Of a stretch of DNA of 64,000 bases, positions 1-8,720 are shown in pieces. Under the pieces are notes generated by a model. The model was not told where the DNA came from and did not search any database. It saw only the letters and a list, made by a program, of their open reading frames with translations. Position 1 is the stretch's first letter. Each line of letters begins with the position of its first letter. The stretch comes from JAPUME01 sp027294185. GTDB taxonomy: Bacteria > Acidobacteriota > Terriglobia > UBA7540 > JAPUME01. The position numbers and the translations under genes are program-made. Location: contig CAUVWZ020000002.1 of NCBI GenBank assembly GCA_963555835.3, positions 1,550,001 to 1,614,000 on the forward strand. Reading direction: 5' to 3'.

Positions 1-1113
1 TCCGTCGCCATTGTCGTGGTGCTGCTGGGGATCACGGGCATAGCGGTGGTGCTGGGCGAGCTGGTGCCGAAAACCATCGGCTACGAGCGCGCCGAGCAGG
101 TGTCGCTGTTGGTCGCCTGGCCGATGACCGTGGTGTTGAAATCGACCAAGCATTTCATTCTGTCGATGGACTGGGTTTCGAATCAAATCCTGAGACTCGT
201 CGGCTTTCGCACAAGCGGGGGCCACAGCCGCCACCACACCAAGGAAGAAGTAAAACTGCTGGTCTCGAACATTCGACAACGCGGACTTCTGGGCAAAGAA
301 CAGGAGGCGATGATCTTCGGGGCCTTCGACCTGCATGAAATTCTGGTAAGGGAGGTGATGACCCCCTGGCCGGACGTATTCCGGCTTCCCCTGACCCACC
401 ACCTGCCGACGCTGCTCGATCAAGTCAACAAGAAACTCCGCTCGCGCATTCCGATCTACGAAGGCTCGCCCGACCACATCGTGGGCGTCCTCTATCCCAA
501 GGACCTGCTGCGCGTGTTGCGGAACCGCTGGCAGCTCTCGACACCCTACGATGCGCCGTTCCATTTGCGAACGGTTCTTCGTGAACCCATCGTGGTTCCC
601 GAAAACATGGCCGTCGATCAGTTGCTGGAAGAATACCGCAGCAAGAAGACGCAGATCGCGCTGGTCGTCGATGAGTTCGGAAGCTTTGCGGGCCTGGTAA
701 CCCTGGAAGATGTGCTGGAAGAGATTGTCGGCGAGATCGATGATGAATACGACCTGCCCGAAAAAGCCGACCCGGTTCAGGGCGAGGGTGTCCTCATCCT
801 CCGAGGAGCGCTGACCCTTCGAGAGCTGTCGGATGATTACGACATCCCTTTGCCGCGCGAGGAGGGTTTTGAAACACTCGGTGGATTCGTCCTGAGCCGG
901 TTAGGGATCATCCCCCAGGGGAAAGAGAGTTTTATCTGTGAAAAGCGTCGCTTCACCGTCATGGAAATGGAGGGCCGGAGAGTTACCAAGGTGAAGATCG
1001 ACCTTGATTCATCCTCCCTCGGGGCGACCCTCGAGACTCTTCCCGCCGGAGAGAGCGCTGCTGAAGAAGCTTCCTCTTCGGACACTCCCCCTCGGTCCCG
1101 AACAGGGGCATAA
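1..1113 (+). CDS. CorC/HlyC-family CBS-domain membrane protein (5' truncated)
   Basis: The reading frame is open from the first base, so the start lies outside the window; about 370 residues are visible. The N-terminal part is the end of a hydrophobic CNNM/DUF21 membrane domain (VVLGELVPKTIGYERAE is typical of its last segments). Two CBS modules follow, starting at the family motif REVMTPWPDVF and at REPIVVPENMAVDQLL with the usual FGSFAGLVTLEDVLEEIVGEI ending split across them. A C-terminal CorC_HlyC transporter-associated domain contains FETLGGFVLSRLGIIP. Members of this family are linked to magnesium or cobalt efflux/homeostasis; the hemolysin label is historical. The Ser/Ala-rich tail after about residue 340 looks disordered. 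The dppB-like gene starts 16 bp downstream, but shared function is not implied. Confidence 0.9.
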   Translation, partial: SVAIVVVLLGITGIAVVLGELVPKTIGYERAEQVSLLVAWPMTVVLKSTKHFILSMDWVSNQILRLVGFRTSGGHSRHHTKEEVKLLVSNIRQRGLLGKEQEAMIFGAFDLHEILVREVMTPWPDVFRLPLTHHLPTLLDQVNKKLRSRIPIYEGSPDHIVGVLYPKDLLRVLRNRWQLSTPYDAPFHLRTVLREPIVVPENMAVDQLLEEYRSKKTQIALVVDEFGSFAGLVTLEDVLEEIVGEIDDEYDLPEKADPVQGEGVLILRGALTLRELSDDYDIPLPREEGFETLGGFVLSRLGIIPQGKESFICEKRRFTVMEMEGRRVTKVKIDLDSSSLGATLETLPAGESAAEEASSSDTPPRSRTGA

Positions 1114-1129
1114 AAAGAAACAGGCATCA

Positions 1130-2050
1130 ATGCTCCGCTTCATCCTTCGTCGCCTCGTTCTTACATTGCCGGTCCTGGCAGTGGTGATCACTTCCATCTT
1201 TCTGCTGATTCATCTGATTCCGGGCGACCCGGTGGTGCAGATGCTCGGCGAAGGCGCCGCACCGGCGGACGTGGAAGAGATTCGGCGCCGCTTGGGATTG
1301 GACCAACCGCTTTACATTCAATACGCAAACTACTGGCAGCGGCTCGTGCACGGCGACCTGGGAACCTCTTTCAAATTCAATATTCCGGTAGCCCAGGTTT
1401 TGAAGACGCGCTATCCCGCCACCCTGTGGCTGGCGTTGATCAGCCTGGTCGTAGCCATCTCGATTGCCGTCCCTGCCGGCGTCACCGCTGCCGTGAATCG
1501 GGGGAAGTGGCCCGACCGTCTGCTGGGGGGTGTTACGCTGGTTGGCCTCTCCTTCCCCAACTTCGCCCTCGGACCGGCGCTGATCCTGATCTTCTCCATT
1601 CAGGCTGGATGGCTTCCGGTTTCCGGGCGGGATTCCCCGGCAAGCTACCTTCTTCCCGCCATCACCCTGGGAACTTCGATGGCGGCCATCCTGACGCGGA
1701 TGGTGCGCTCCTCCATGCTGGAACAGCTTTCAAGCGACTACGTGCGGACGGCGCGCGCCAAGGGGTTGAGCGAGGGCGCGGTGCTCTACCGTCACGCGCT
1801 TCGCAACGGCCTGATTCCCGTCGTCACCGTCCTCGGATTGCAGTTCGGAGCGCTTCTGGCCGGGGCCATCATCACCGAGACCATCTTCTCCTGGCCGGGA
1901 CTGGGACGGCTGACGGTCGAGGCCATACACGCGCGCGACTACCCGCTGCTCCAGGGTTGCGTGCTGTCGATTGCCCTGACCTACGTGCTGGTAAACTTCC
2001 TGACCGACCTGGGGTATTCGCTGCTCGACCCCCGGATTCGCGCGCAATGA
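1130..2050 (+). CDS. ABC transporter permease, DppB/OppB type
   Basis: A 306-residue inner-membrane permease of the dipeptide/oligopeptide/nickel ABC family. It starts MLRFILRRLVLTLPVLAVV, the usual first membrane helix of DppB proteins, followed by the periplasmic loop GDPVVQMLGEGA and LGLDQPLYIQYANYW. The cytoplasmic EAA-type loop is visible as RTARAKGLSEGAVLYRHALRN, which contacts the ATPase. The open frame extends 126 bases further 5', but that part is charged, overlaps the CorC gene and lacks family character, so the ATG at 1130 was chosen. It pairs with the DppC-type permease 10 bp downstream. No substrate-binding protein or ATPase gene is in the window, so the substrate cannot be assigned; they may lie elsewhere. 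Confidence 0.92.
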   Translation: MLRFILRRLVLTLPVLAVVITSIFLLIHLIPGDPVVQMLGEGAAPADVEEIRRRLGLDQPLYIQYANYWQRLVHGDLGTSFKFNIPVAQVLKTRYPATLWLALISLVVAISIAVPAGVTAAVNRGKWPDRLLGGVTLVGLSFPNFALGPALILIFSIQAGWLPVSGRDSPASYLLPAITLGTSMAAILTRMVRSSMLEQLSSDYVRTARAKGLSEGAVLYRHALRNGLIPVVTVLGLQFGALLAGAIITETIFSWPGLGRLTVEAIHARDYPLLQGCVLSIALTYVLVNFLTDLGYSLLDPRIRAQ

Positions 2051-2060
2051 TCAATGATCA

Positions 2061-2948
2061 ATGACACACTTGAAACGTGAAATGACACACTCGAGGCGAC
2101 TCGAATCGCTCCTTCGCTTTTTGCGAGCCTACCCGCTGGCCGCCGCGGGATTCGTGCTCATCACCATTTTCGTTCTGGCCGCGCTGGTTGCGCCGTTGGT
2201 GATCCCCTGGGACCCCATGGCCATCAGCCTGCCGATTCGCCTGGCGCCACCCTCCGGGGAACATTGGCTCGGCTGCGACGAGTTGGGGCGGGACATTCTT
2301 TCCCGCATCCTGATGGGAGCCCGCATCTCGCTGGCCGTGGGGTCCTCGGTGGTTGCCGTTTCGCTGACGCTGGGGCTGCTGGTGGGCTTGCTTGCGGGTT
2401 ATTGGGGAGGGAGGTTCGACACTTTCCTGAATGTGCTGGTCATCAACTCCCTGCAATCGCTGCCGGGGATTCTGCTGGCGATTGCGGTGGTGGCCTTCCT
2501 GGGACCGGGATTCTGGAAACTGGTGATCGCTCTGAGTCTTGGCGGCTGGATTGGCTTTGCACGCCTGGCACGGGGTCAGGCTCTGCAGGTAAAGGAGCTG
2601 GAATTCATCGAGGCGGCACGCGCGTTGGGAGCCGGACATGCGCGCATCCTTTTCCTCCACATACTCCCTAATATCCTTCCGCCCATTCTCGTTCAAGCCT
2701 CCATCGCCATGGCGGGCGCTGTGCTGGCCGAGGCCTCTCTGAGCTTTCTCGGGCTGGGTGTGCCGCCTCCGACCCCGAGCTGGGGTTCGATGCTCTCGAG
2801 CGCCCGAAGTTATCTCTTCAGCGCTCCTCATCTCGCCATCTGGCCGGCGCTGGCCGTCATGGGGACCGTGCTCTCCTTCAACTTCCTGGGTGACGCCCTG
2901 CGTGACCTGCTCGACCCTCGCAGAGAAACTCTGGGACGTTCACTCTAG
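2061..2948 (+). CDS. ABC transporter permease, DppC/OppC type
   Basis: A 295-residue permease forming the second half of the membrane channel with the preceding gene. Visible family features are the N-terminal helix YPLAAAGFVLITIFVLAALVAPL, the HWLGCDELGRDILSRILMGARISL segment shared by nearly all DppC proteins, the EAA loop EAARALGAGHARILFLHILPN, and the C-terminal WPALAVMGTVLSFNFLGDALRDLLDPR. The start at 2061 sits in a short heptamer repeat (ATGATCA twice, then ATGACAC); a second in-frame ATG at 2082 is possible. No good Shine-Dalgarno sequence precedes either. Substrate is unknown because no binding protein is adjacent; peptides or nickel are the common family substrates. Confidence 0.92.
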   Translation: MTHLKREMTHSRRLESLLRFLRAYPLAAAGFVLITIFVLAALVAPLVIPWDPMAISLPIRLAPPSGEHWLGCDELGRDILSRILMGARISLAVGSSVVAVSLTLGLLVGLLAGYWGGRFDTFLNVLVINSLQSLPGILLAIAVVAFLGPGFWKLVIALSLGGWIGFARLARGQALQVKELEFIEAARALGAGHARILFLHILPNILPPILVQASIAMAGAVLAEASLSFLGLGVPPPTPSWGSMLSSARSYLFSAPHLAIWPALAVMGTVLSFNFLGDALRDLLDPRRETLGRSL

Positions 2949-3169
2949 CGCCACAATATTCAATCTTCGTATGTTTAGTTTTGGTCCACTCTACGGGTGG
3001 GGGATTCAGTCACAGCCGAATTTTCGGTTTCCGCACAGTAGAACCACCCTGAGACCCATGTTGAATCCGAGCTTACAAATAATACCCCACCCCCGGTGTG
3101 CCGGTACCCGCATTCCCGGTTCCGCGTCTTTTGGGTGTGTGACCCTACGAATGCCGCAGAACCGGACTA

Positions 3170-3187
3170 CGGGTTCTGCGCTACCCG
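3170..3187. repeat. Short hairpin repeat, copy 1 (second copy at 56617)
   Basis: CGGGT-TCTGCGCT-ACCCG forms a 5-bp stem with an 8-base loop. Sixteen bases (3170-3185) are identical to 56617-56632, also intergenic. It lies in the gap between the convergent dppC-type and SAM-hydrolase genes (2949-3237), where I see no gene. It may act as a terminator or be a dispersed intergenic repeat of this genome; two copies in one window do not settle this. Confidence 0.4.
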
Positions 3188-3237
3188 GTCGTTTTGACAG
3201 TGGGTCTTTGAGGGCAGGATTCTTAGTTAACGCGATA

Positions 3238-4053
3238 CTACGAGGGCGGACGGCCCAGCTCGAGGGTAACTTCCACGCCCCGACCGACTTTCAGCAGCTT
3301 GGCCGCCGAGCCGCGGTTTGTGGCCACTTCGAGGTAGCCCGAGCTGCCGAGGATGGCAAAGACCTCGGAGGGTTTGCCCTCGGAATAAGATTGGCGAAGC
3401 TGGGTGATTTCTTTCTGATTGATAATGAGCTTGAAGGGGGAAGGATTTTCGGAAAACAGTTGCGGCGCGTTTTCCGGGGTAAGGTTGGTAATCAGGGTGC
3501 CGAACTTATCCACTTTCAGCGCGACGCCTTTCAGCACGCCTTCGCCCGCGGGTTTCGGTTTGGGGGCGGCGAAGCGTACGAAATCGGTAATCTGTTCGCC
3601 GAGCCGCGTCACCTCGACCCCGCGGGTAAGCCAGGCGGCAATGGGGGCGAAGACATCACGTCCGTGGAAGGTCTTGCTGACGGGATTCAGGAAATAGTGT
3701 TCCGCGTCAATTTCACGAACTTCGACGTTTTCTTCCCGCTCATAGACGAGAGAAAGCACGCCGTTGTCGGGCGCCACAAACTTGTAGTCCATGGTACGGG
3801 CCACAATCGGCCGCCGAGACCCGCCCACGCCCGGGTCCACGATCACCAGATGAATCGTCTCAACGGGAAAGGAGCGGTAACTCTGTGCCAGGGACAGAGC
3901 GCCGTCAAAGACATCATAGGAGCTGACCTGGAGATTCAAATCCACAATGGATACTTCCGGATTGATTCCCAGGATGACGCCCTTGACGACCCCTACAAAC
4001 GGGTCGTTCAGGCCAAAATCGGTAGTGATGGTGATGAGGGGACGACGCGGCAC
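3238..4053 (-). CDS. SAM hydrolase (DUF62 / SAM hydroxide adenosyltransferase)
   Basis: A 271-residue member of the fluorinase/chlorinase/DUF62 family. Non-halogenating members hydrolyse S-adenosylmethionine to adenosine and methionine using water. Family landmarks are all present: the N-terminal ITITTDFGLNDPFVGVVKGVI, VDPGVGGSRR near residue 73, APDNGVLS, the TFHGRDVFAPIAAWL segment, and the C-terminal domain with DKFGTLITN. The D-R-H hydrolase triad that distinguishes SAM hydrolases cannot be assigned with certainty by eye, but nothing suggests a halogenase. Translation starts at GTG (4053), preceded by GGAG with 6-base spacing. It is the most 3' gene of the leftward block; a 131-bp gap separates it from the TPR gene, so it may have its own promoter. 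Confidence 0.88.
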   Translation of the reverse strand: MPRRPLITITTDFGLNDPFVGVVKGVILGINPEVSIVDLNLQVSSYDVFDGALSLAQSYRSFPVETIHLVIVDPGVGGSRRPIVARTMDYKFVAPDNGVLSLVYEREENVEVREIDAEHYFLNPVSKTFHGRDVFAPIAAWLTRGVEVTRLGEQITDFVRFAAPKPKPAGEGVLKGVALKVDKFGTLITNLTPENAPQLFSENPSPFKLIINQKEITQLRQSYSEGKPSEVFAILGSSGYLEVATNRGSAAKLLKVGRGVEVTLELGRPPS

Positions 4054-4184
4054 TTCATGCTCCGTTATCGAGATTCATCTCAGGCGTAGAGAACCTAACT
4101 AAACCATAATACCTTGTCAAGGCGCAAACCCCCGCTCGGCCAAATCAGGGAAGTCCCTCATCGGTAGCGAGGCCTGCGGGCAAG

Positions 4185-5006
4185 TTAATTGGTTTTCACC
4201 CGCCCGAATCTCCGAAAATCGTAGTCCGGGTCCAGCTCCAGGGTTCGCATCCAGGCGCGAACGGCATTCTCCGTCTCCTCGGCTTCGATAAAAGCAAATC
4301 CGAGCGCGTTGTGGATAAAGGCGGCGTCGGTGACGTAGTCGAGCGCCTCCTCATAAGCCTGCAGGGCAGCGGGCCAGTTGCGGAACTGCATCGATTGGTA
4401 ACCCCGATCGCAGAGCTCGCGCCAGTAGGCAGGAGGCGCTCCGGAAAAAAGGCTGACTTCGAAGGGTTTTGCCTGGGCGAAAAGTTTTCGGGCACAAGCG
4501 CGCAGGTGCTCCCCGGCGGGAGAGTTGGGGAAAATGGCCACGGATTGAATTAGCTCCCGTAAACCTGAATTGAGTTGATCCAAAGAGGGGTCCGACGTCG
4601 AAAGGATTTTCAGCGCGCTGCGGAAGTGCTCACGGCTGGTGAGCAACGACTCCGTCCGAATCAGGAACTCTTCGGCCTTGGCATGTGCCGGGTCGAGGGA
4701 GAGCGCCCCCCGATAGGAGGCTGCCGCCTCCTCCAGGTTCCCAACGCTTCCCTCGGCATTCCCCAGAAAATAGTGGGCATTCGCATCCCCCGGGTCGGCC
4801 GCCACGGATCGCTTCAAAGCCTCGCGCGCCCGCGTGTGTTCGCGCATTTCAAGAAAGCAGAGACCGAGCTGCGACCACGCACGCGCATGATTCGGATCGG
4901 CCTTGAGAACCTCTTCGAAAATCTCAATGGCCGAGGGAAAATCGGCCTGGGCGAGCGATTCCACCCCGCGGGCGAACTTTTCTCTCAATTGTTCTTTTTG
5001 GCTCAT
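4185..5006 (-). CDS. TPR-repeat protein
   Basis: A 273-residue cytoplasmic protein made mostly of tetratricopeptide repeats, which form protein-binding scaffolds. Repeats are clear at about residues 20-115 (for example AWSQLGLCFLEMREHTRAREALKRSVAADP and AHYFLGNAEGSVGNLEEAAASYRGALSLDP) and again at about 205-265 (FRNWPAALQAYEEALDYV, FIHNALGFAFIEAEETENAVRAWMRTLELDP). The middle section, residues 115-200, has no obvious repeat. No signal peptide or catalytic domain is seen, so the function cannot be stated. It follows the cupin gene by 19 bp on the same strand and is likely cotranscribed with it. Confidence 0.8.
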   Translation of the reverse strand: MSQKEQLREKFARGVESLAQADFPSAIEIFEEVLKADPNHARAWSQLGLCFLEMREHTRAREALKRSVAADPGDANAHYFLGNAEGSVGNLEEAAASYRGALSLDPAHAKAEEFLIRTESLLTSREHFRSALKILSTSDPSLDQLNSGLRELIQSVAIFPNSPAGEHLRACARKLFAQAKPFEVSLFSGAPPAYWRELCDRGYQSMQFRNWPAALQAYEEALDYVTDAAFIHNALGFAFIEAEETENAVRAWMRTLELDPDYDFRRFGRVKTN

Positions 5007-5025
5007 GACGGGTTCCGAACCTTGT

Positions 5026-5331
5026 TCACCTCATCTTGACGGCGTCCAGACTCACGACGGGTTTTTCTCCCACCACCTCGGCGCTGTGCACGGCTCCGGC
5101 AGGAACGTGAATCAGGTCACCCGGTCCCAGGATGAATTCCCTGCCTTCCAATCGAATCCGGAAGCGGCCCTCTACGACCGCGTCTTTCTTCTCGTGAGGG
5201 TGCGTGTGGTCGGGGAAATATGTCCCCGGAGGATATTCATAGCGCGCCACCGTATAGCCTTCCGCTTCGAGCTTCTCCCTCAAGCGGGCCTCAGACGGCT
5301 CACCCCACTTCGATTTCCATGCCTCTAACAT
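5026..5331 (-). CDS. Small cupin-domain protein
   Basis: A 101-residue single-domain cupin, a six-stranded beta-barrel fold. Metal-ligand motifs are visible: the first cupin motif covers PPGTYFPDHTHPHEKKDAVVEG, with three His residues in HTHPH, and the second covers GDLIHVPAGAVHSAEVVG, with a His near the end. Such small proteins range from dioxygenases and isomerases to sugar- or ligand-binding proteins, so the substrate is not assignable. The start has a strong upstream GGAGGGGGGA. It lies 19 bp upstream of the TPR gene and 81 bp downstream of the aldo/keto reductase gene, all on the minus strand. Confidence 0.85.
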   Translation of the reverse strand: MLEAWKSKWGEPSEARLREKLEAEGYTVARYEYPPGTYFPDHTHPHEKKDAVVEGRFRIRLEGREFILGPGDLIHVPAGAVHSAEVVGEKPVVSLDAVKMR

Positions 5332-5412
5332 TCCCCCCTCCGTCCCTCACGCAAAGGGGGCCCTGCGGCTCCCTGCGCTCGTACGCCCCATTCGAGCGGA
5401 CGATACCCAGTG

Positions 5413-6513
5413 TCAAAACAGTTTACCCATTTCCTCTCGACTCAGAGGAGGAATTCGGGCGGTCTCGAGATTTTCTTCCAGATGCTCGATGTGACTCATT
5501 CCCACCAGCGCGCAACCGACTCCCGGCGCGGAGCGAGCGAATTGGATGGCCCGTTGGGCATCGGTCCGCAAACCGGGAAACCATTTCTGAGCCTCGGGCG
5601 GCAGGCTTCGGGAGAGTTGTCCCTGGAGGATGGAAGCAGAGGCGAATACCGTCAGGCCAAATTTCTCCGCCGCATCGAGCAACGAAACCCGCTTTCCGTC
5701 GAGCGACTGGTTCCTGGCCACAATCGCCTCGGGCATTCTCAGGTTCAGCGGCAGTTGAATGACGCGGAAGTGATGGTCCTTGCCGCCCACTTCTGTCGCC
5801 AACTCGACCAGCCGAGGAAGCGCAATCGCGTCCCGGTTGTCGGCTCCCACGCGGAATGCGGACCAGGTGGCGGCGCCATAGGTCCGAATCTTCCCCCCCG
5901 AGACCATCTCCTCAAGCTTCTCAAAGGCCGCACGCAAGCGCCGGTAGAATTCCTCCTTTTCAATCTCCCCGAGCTGGGTTTCAGGATTGTGAATGTAATA
6001 GATGTCGAGAGTCTCAAGCTGGAGGTTTTCCAGGCTTCGCTCGACCTGCGACTCCAGAAAGCGGGGAGCCATCGAGTGGCAGCCGGCGGCCAACTCCTCA
6101 GGACGCAATAGGCCGGGAGCCAGGAATGTCTCTTGAAAAAACCGCTGCGGGTCGGGAGGCGCCGCACCATCAAAACTGAGGAATCCGCCCTTCGTCGAGA
6201 CGACGAACTCATCGCGTCGAACAGCGCCCGAGCCGACGGCCGCCTGCAATGCTTCGCCCACCGAACGCTCACTCCGCTGGTGGCGGTAGTTGATCGCCGA
6301 ATCGAATGCATTCAGCCCCAACCCCAGGGCCCGTTCGGCAGTGTCGCGATACTGAACGTCCGTTTGCGAATCCGGCTCGCCCAGATAAGTCCCCAACCCT
6401 ACCGAGGAGATCCAGACTTCTCCGGCGAGCCGGAAATGGCCGGGCATCCGGTCCTCAAAACGCTTCTTAAAGCGCAGGGTCCCTTCCCGCGTGGCATACC
6501 CCTCTAGTTTCAT
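5413..6513 (-). CDS. Aldo/keto reductase
   Basis: A 366-residue NAD(P)H-dependent oxidoreductase of the aldo/keto reductase superfamily (TIM barrel). The catalytic tetrad can be placed: Asp and Tyr in NAFDSAINYRHQRSERSVGEAL, Lys in VVSTKGG, and His in DIYYIHNPE. The C-terminal part has the cofactor-side pattern VFASASILQGQL and ALVGMSHIEHLEENLETA. It is longer than the usual 310-330 residues because of insertions around the QLGEIEKEEFYRRLRAAFEKL region. The ATG at 6513 has GGGAG six bases upstream; a TTG 18 bases further upstream is less likely. The substrate is unknown. It heads a possible leftward operon with the cupin and TPR genes. Confidence 0.9.
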   Translation of the reverse strand: MKLEGYATREGTLRFKKRFEDRMPGHFRLAGEVWISSVGLGTYLGEPDSQTDVQYRDTAERALGLGLNAFDSAINYRHQRSERSVGEALQAAVGSGAVRRDEFVVSTKGGFLSFDGAAPPDPQRFFQETFLAPGLLRPEELAAGCHSMAPRFLESQVERSLENLQLETLDIYYIHNPETQLGEIEKEEFYRRLRAAFEKLEEMVSGGKIRTYGAATWSAFRVGADNRDAIALPRLVELATEVGGKDHHFRVIQLPLNLRMPEAIVARNQSLDGKRVSLLDAAEKFGLTVFASASILQGQLSRSLPPEAQKWFPGLRTDAQRAIQFARSAPGVGCALVGMSHIEHLEENLETARIPPLSREEMGKLF

Positions 6514-6709
6514 TCCTATCTCCCGATTCAAGCTGCACGGCCTGGCAACCTGCTGCCCCTGCTCCCCGGGGGATCAGATCGTCCGGCCCTGGTAATTCCG
6601 ATTGACAACAAAACCCCTGGGGCCGAATCCATCTCTAAGAATCGAATCGGCACAGAAGGGGAAAGAATTCAAATAAGAATTGGAAGAATTCCCCGCTTCA
6701 TGAACGAGC

Positions 6710-8446
6710 CTACGGCCCCTTCTGGATGGGGTGGCCGCCCTCGACCCAGGCCTCAAATCCATCCGCAAAGACCGCCAGCAAATTCTCCCCAAACCCGTTG
6801 GCCAACAGAAGCCGCCCCGTGGACCGGCTCTCGGCGCAAGGATCACCGCTTGCGGTCGACTGGCCGTAGATGACAATCTTGCGGTCCTTGGGCAGTTTGC
6901 CCAGGCCGGCCTCGGCCTGGGTCACGGGGAGATTCATGGCCCCGCGAATGTGACCGGCACTGAATTCGTCGGGGTCACGCACGTCGAGAAACACAACACC
7001 GTTCCCGCCCGAAAACAACTGCTGAGTCTCTTCCATCCCGATACTGGGGGGTTCAGGCGGCAAATCCTCCGAGCAGGCTCCGAACGATCCACCGAAGGAG
7101 GCAAAGGGATTGTCCGCCCCCAGCGAGGCAGTTCCCCTCAACAAGGGACCGGAATCCGTGGAGCCGAAAGAAACCGTTTCCGGGTCCCCTCCCGCTGCGG
7201 CGCCATCCTGCAGATCAGCGATTCTCGAAGCAGGCGAAGCATGGGCGAGGGTAGGCTTCTCCTCCGCGTCCGGTCGAGTCCTCGGCGTCACCCGTGTGGC
7301 CGAGGCTTCAGGGGGATGAGCGCCGGCTGTTACCACCTCGCCGGAAGCCACTTCAATCATGCGGGCAAACTGTTCATAGGAAATCTGGCCGCTCACGGCT
7401 CTCCGGCCGACGAAAAAGGTGGGCGTTCCCCGGACTCCCAGTTCCTCGCCGTCTTCGCGGTCCTTTCTAACCCGCTCGGCCATCTCTCCCGAATCGAGAC
7501 ATTGGTTGAAAGACTCCATTTCCAGCCCGATCCGGGTGGCATAACCTTTCAACGCTTGGGGCCGCAGGTCCTGCTGATGGTCAAAAAAGACTGCGACGGC
7601 ATCCCAGTACTTCCCCTGATCCGCGGCGCACTCGGCGGCTTCGGCGGCTTTCCAGGAATGGGCATGAATCTTCGTGAGCGGAAAATGGCGAAGTGTGTAG
7701 CGAATCTTCTCTCCATAAGTCTCGCGAATTCGCTCGACCACCGGTTCCATTTTGGCGCAAGTCCCACATTCGAGGTCGGCAAATTCGACGATCACGAGCT
7801 TTGCGTCCTCCGGCCCCCGCCAGTGACTCTCAGGGCGTCGCAGTCGGTTCAGGTTGCCTTCGGCAACGTCGGTCGGGCCCACCGGCCCCCCCCCACGCGT
7901 GAGAAACACCCAGGCAGGAATGCTGATAATCGCCGCCGCCGCCAGGACAGCCAGATAACTCCCGGCTACGGCACGGACTTTCCCGCCAACGTCGGGCCCC
8001 GAAACCCAAACCGCGGCCGGGTTGCGCACCTCAAGGACTGCCAAACCAAAGAGCAGCGTCACCACAACGGCGGAAACCACGCACCAGATACACCAGGCAT
8101 GAATCACGAAAGCTTCAACCGCAGTCAGTGCCACAGAAGCCAGCAGACCTGCGCCCGAGATGGCGACGATTGCGTAAAGACCCAGTCGGCCCAAAGGAAA
8201 GCGGGTTCTGAAGGCACCTCTCACCAGGGGGACACCCAAAGCCAGCAGGGCGATTGCCGCGTACATGACGACGCCGTAGAGAGGCAAAGGGAGCCCCCAG
8301 AGCACCGCATAGGAGCTGGCACGAACCTCGTCGCATCCCGTTCCCAGGCAAAGCATGGGTCGAGAATTCGAGGTATACATCCAAAGCAGGTAGGCGGCGA
8401 CAAAGACACCTACCAGACTCAGGCCAAAAATCAGTCGCGGCCTCAT
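6710..8446 (-). CDS. VKOR - DsbA-like thioredoxin - rhodanese fusion protein
   Basis: A 578-residue membrane protein combining three redox or sulfur modules. Residues 1-145 are a vitamin K epoxide reductase domain with four or five helices, loop cysteines C33 and C38, the YAVLWGLPLPLYG segment and the active-site pair C119-IW-C122. Residues 200-370 are a DsbA/thioredoxin domain with C227-GT-C230 and the cis-Pro stretch GTPTFF. After a 100-residue low-complexity linker, residues 465-575 are a rhodanese domain. VKOR reoxidises DsbA-like partners with quinone, so VKOR-DsbA fusion makes a self-contained periplasmic disulfide-forming enzyme. The rhodanese loop reads IVIYGQSTASGDPC, with Gly where the catalytic Cys usually stands, so sulfurtransferase activity is doubtful. 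Start ATG 8446 is preceded by AGAGG. Confidence 0.9.
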   Translation of the reverse strand: MRPRLIFGLSLVGVFVAAYLLWMYTSNSRPMLCLGTGCDEVRASSYAVLWGLPLPLYGVVMYAAIALLALGVPLVRGAFRTRFPLGRLGLYAIVAISGAGLLASVALTAVEAFVIHAWCIWCVVSAVVVTLLFGLAVLEVRNPAAVWVSGPDVGGKVRAVAGSYLAVLAAAAIISIPAWVFLTRGGGPVGPTDVAEGNLNRLRRPESHWRGPEDAKLVIVEFADLECGTCAKMEPVVERIRETYGEKIRYTLRHFPLTKIHAHSWKAAEAAECAADQGKYWDAVAVFFDHQQDLRPQALKGYATRIGLEMESFNQCLDSGEMAERVRKDREDGEELGVRGTPTFFVGRRAVSGQISYEQFARMIEVASGEVVTAGAHPPEASATRVTPRTRPDAEEKPTLAHASPASRIADLQDGAAAGGDPETVSFGSTDSGPLLRGTASLGADNPFASFGGSFGACSEDLPPEPPSIGMEETQQLFSGGNGVVFLDVRDPDEFSAGHIRGAMNLPVTQAEAGLGKLPKDRKIVIYGQSTASGDPCAESRSTGRLLLANGFGENLLAVFADGFEAWVEGGHPIQKGP

Positions 8447-8720
8447 TTTTCCTCTTCTCAGGTCTCTTCCGAACCGTCGGCTAACTGCCCGCCGCAGGGG
8501 GGCGGCGAGGCGAACCTCCAGAATTCTCAACTATTATACTTCAAGCAGCCTTCGATTATTCCTAATTGGACCCTCACTGTCGATCCTTTCCGGCCTGGGG
8601 CCAAAAGAAAGGTAGCTCAGGGCGTCTGTTGCATGCGCAAACCCGTCCCCGAATGACTGCGGGGATGTCAAAAAGACGTGCCTGGGTAGGATAGAAGAGG
8701 AGTCTGACTCTGTCCAGCCG

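Noticed and set aside
6731..8656. 641-codon plus-strand frame opposite the VKOR fusion
   Set aside because: The minus strand encodes three recognisable domains in order; the plus frame encodes none.
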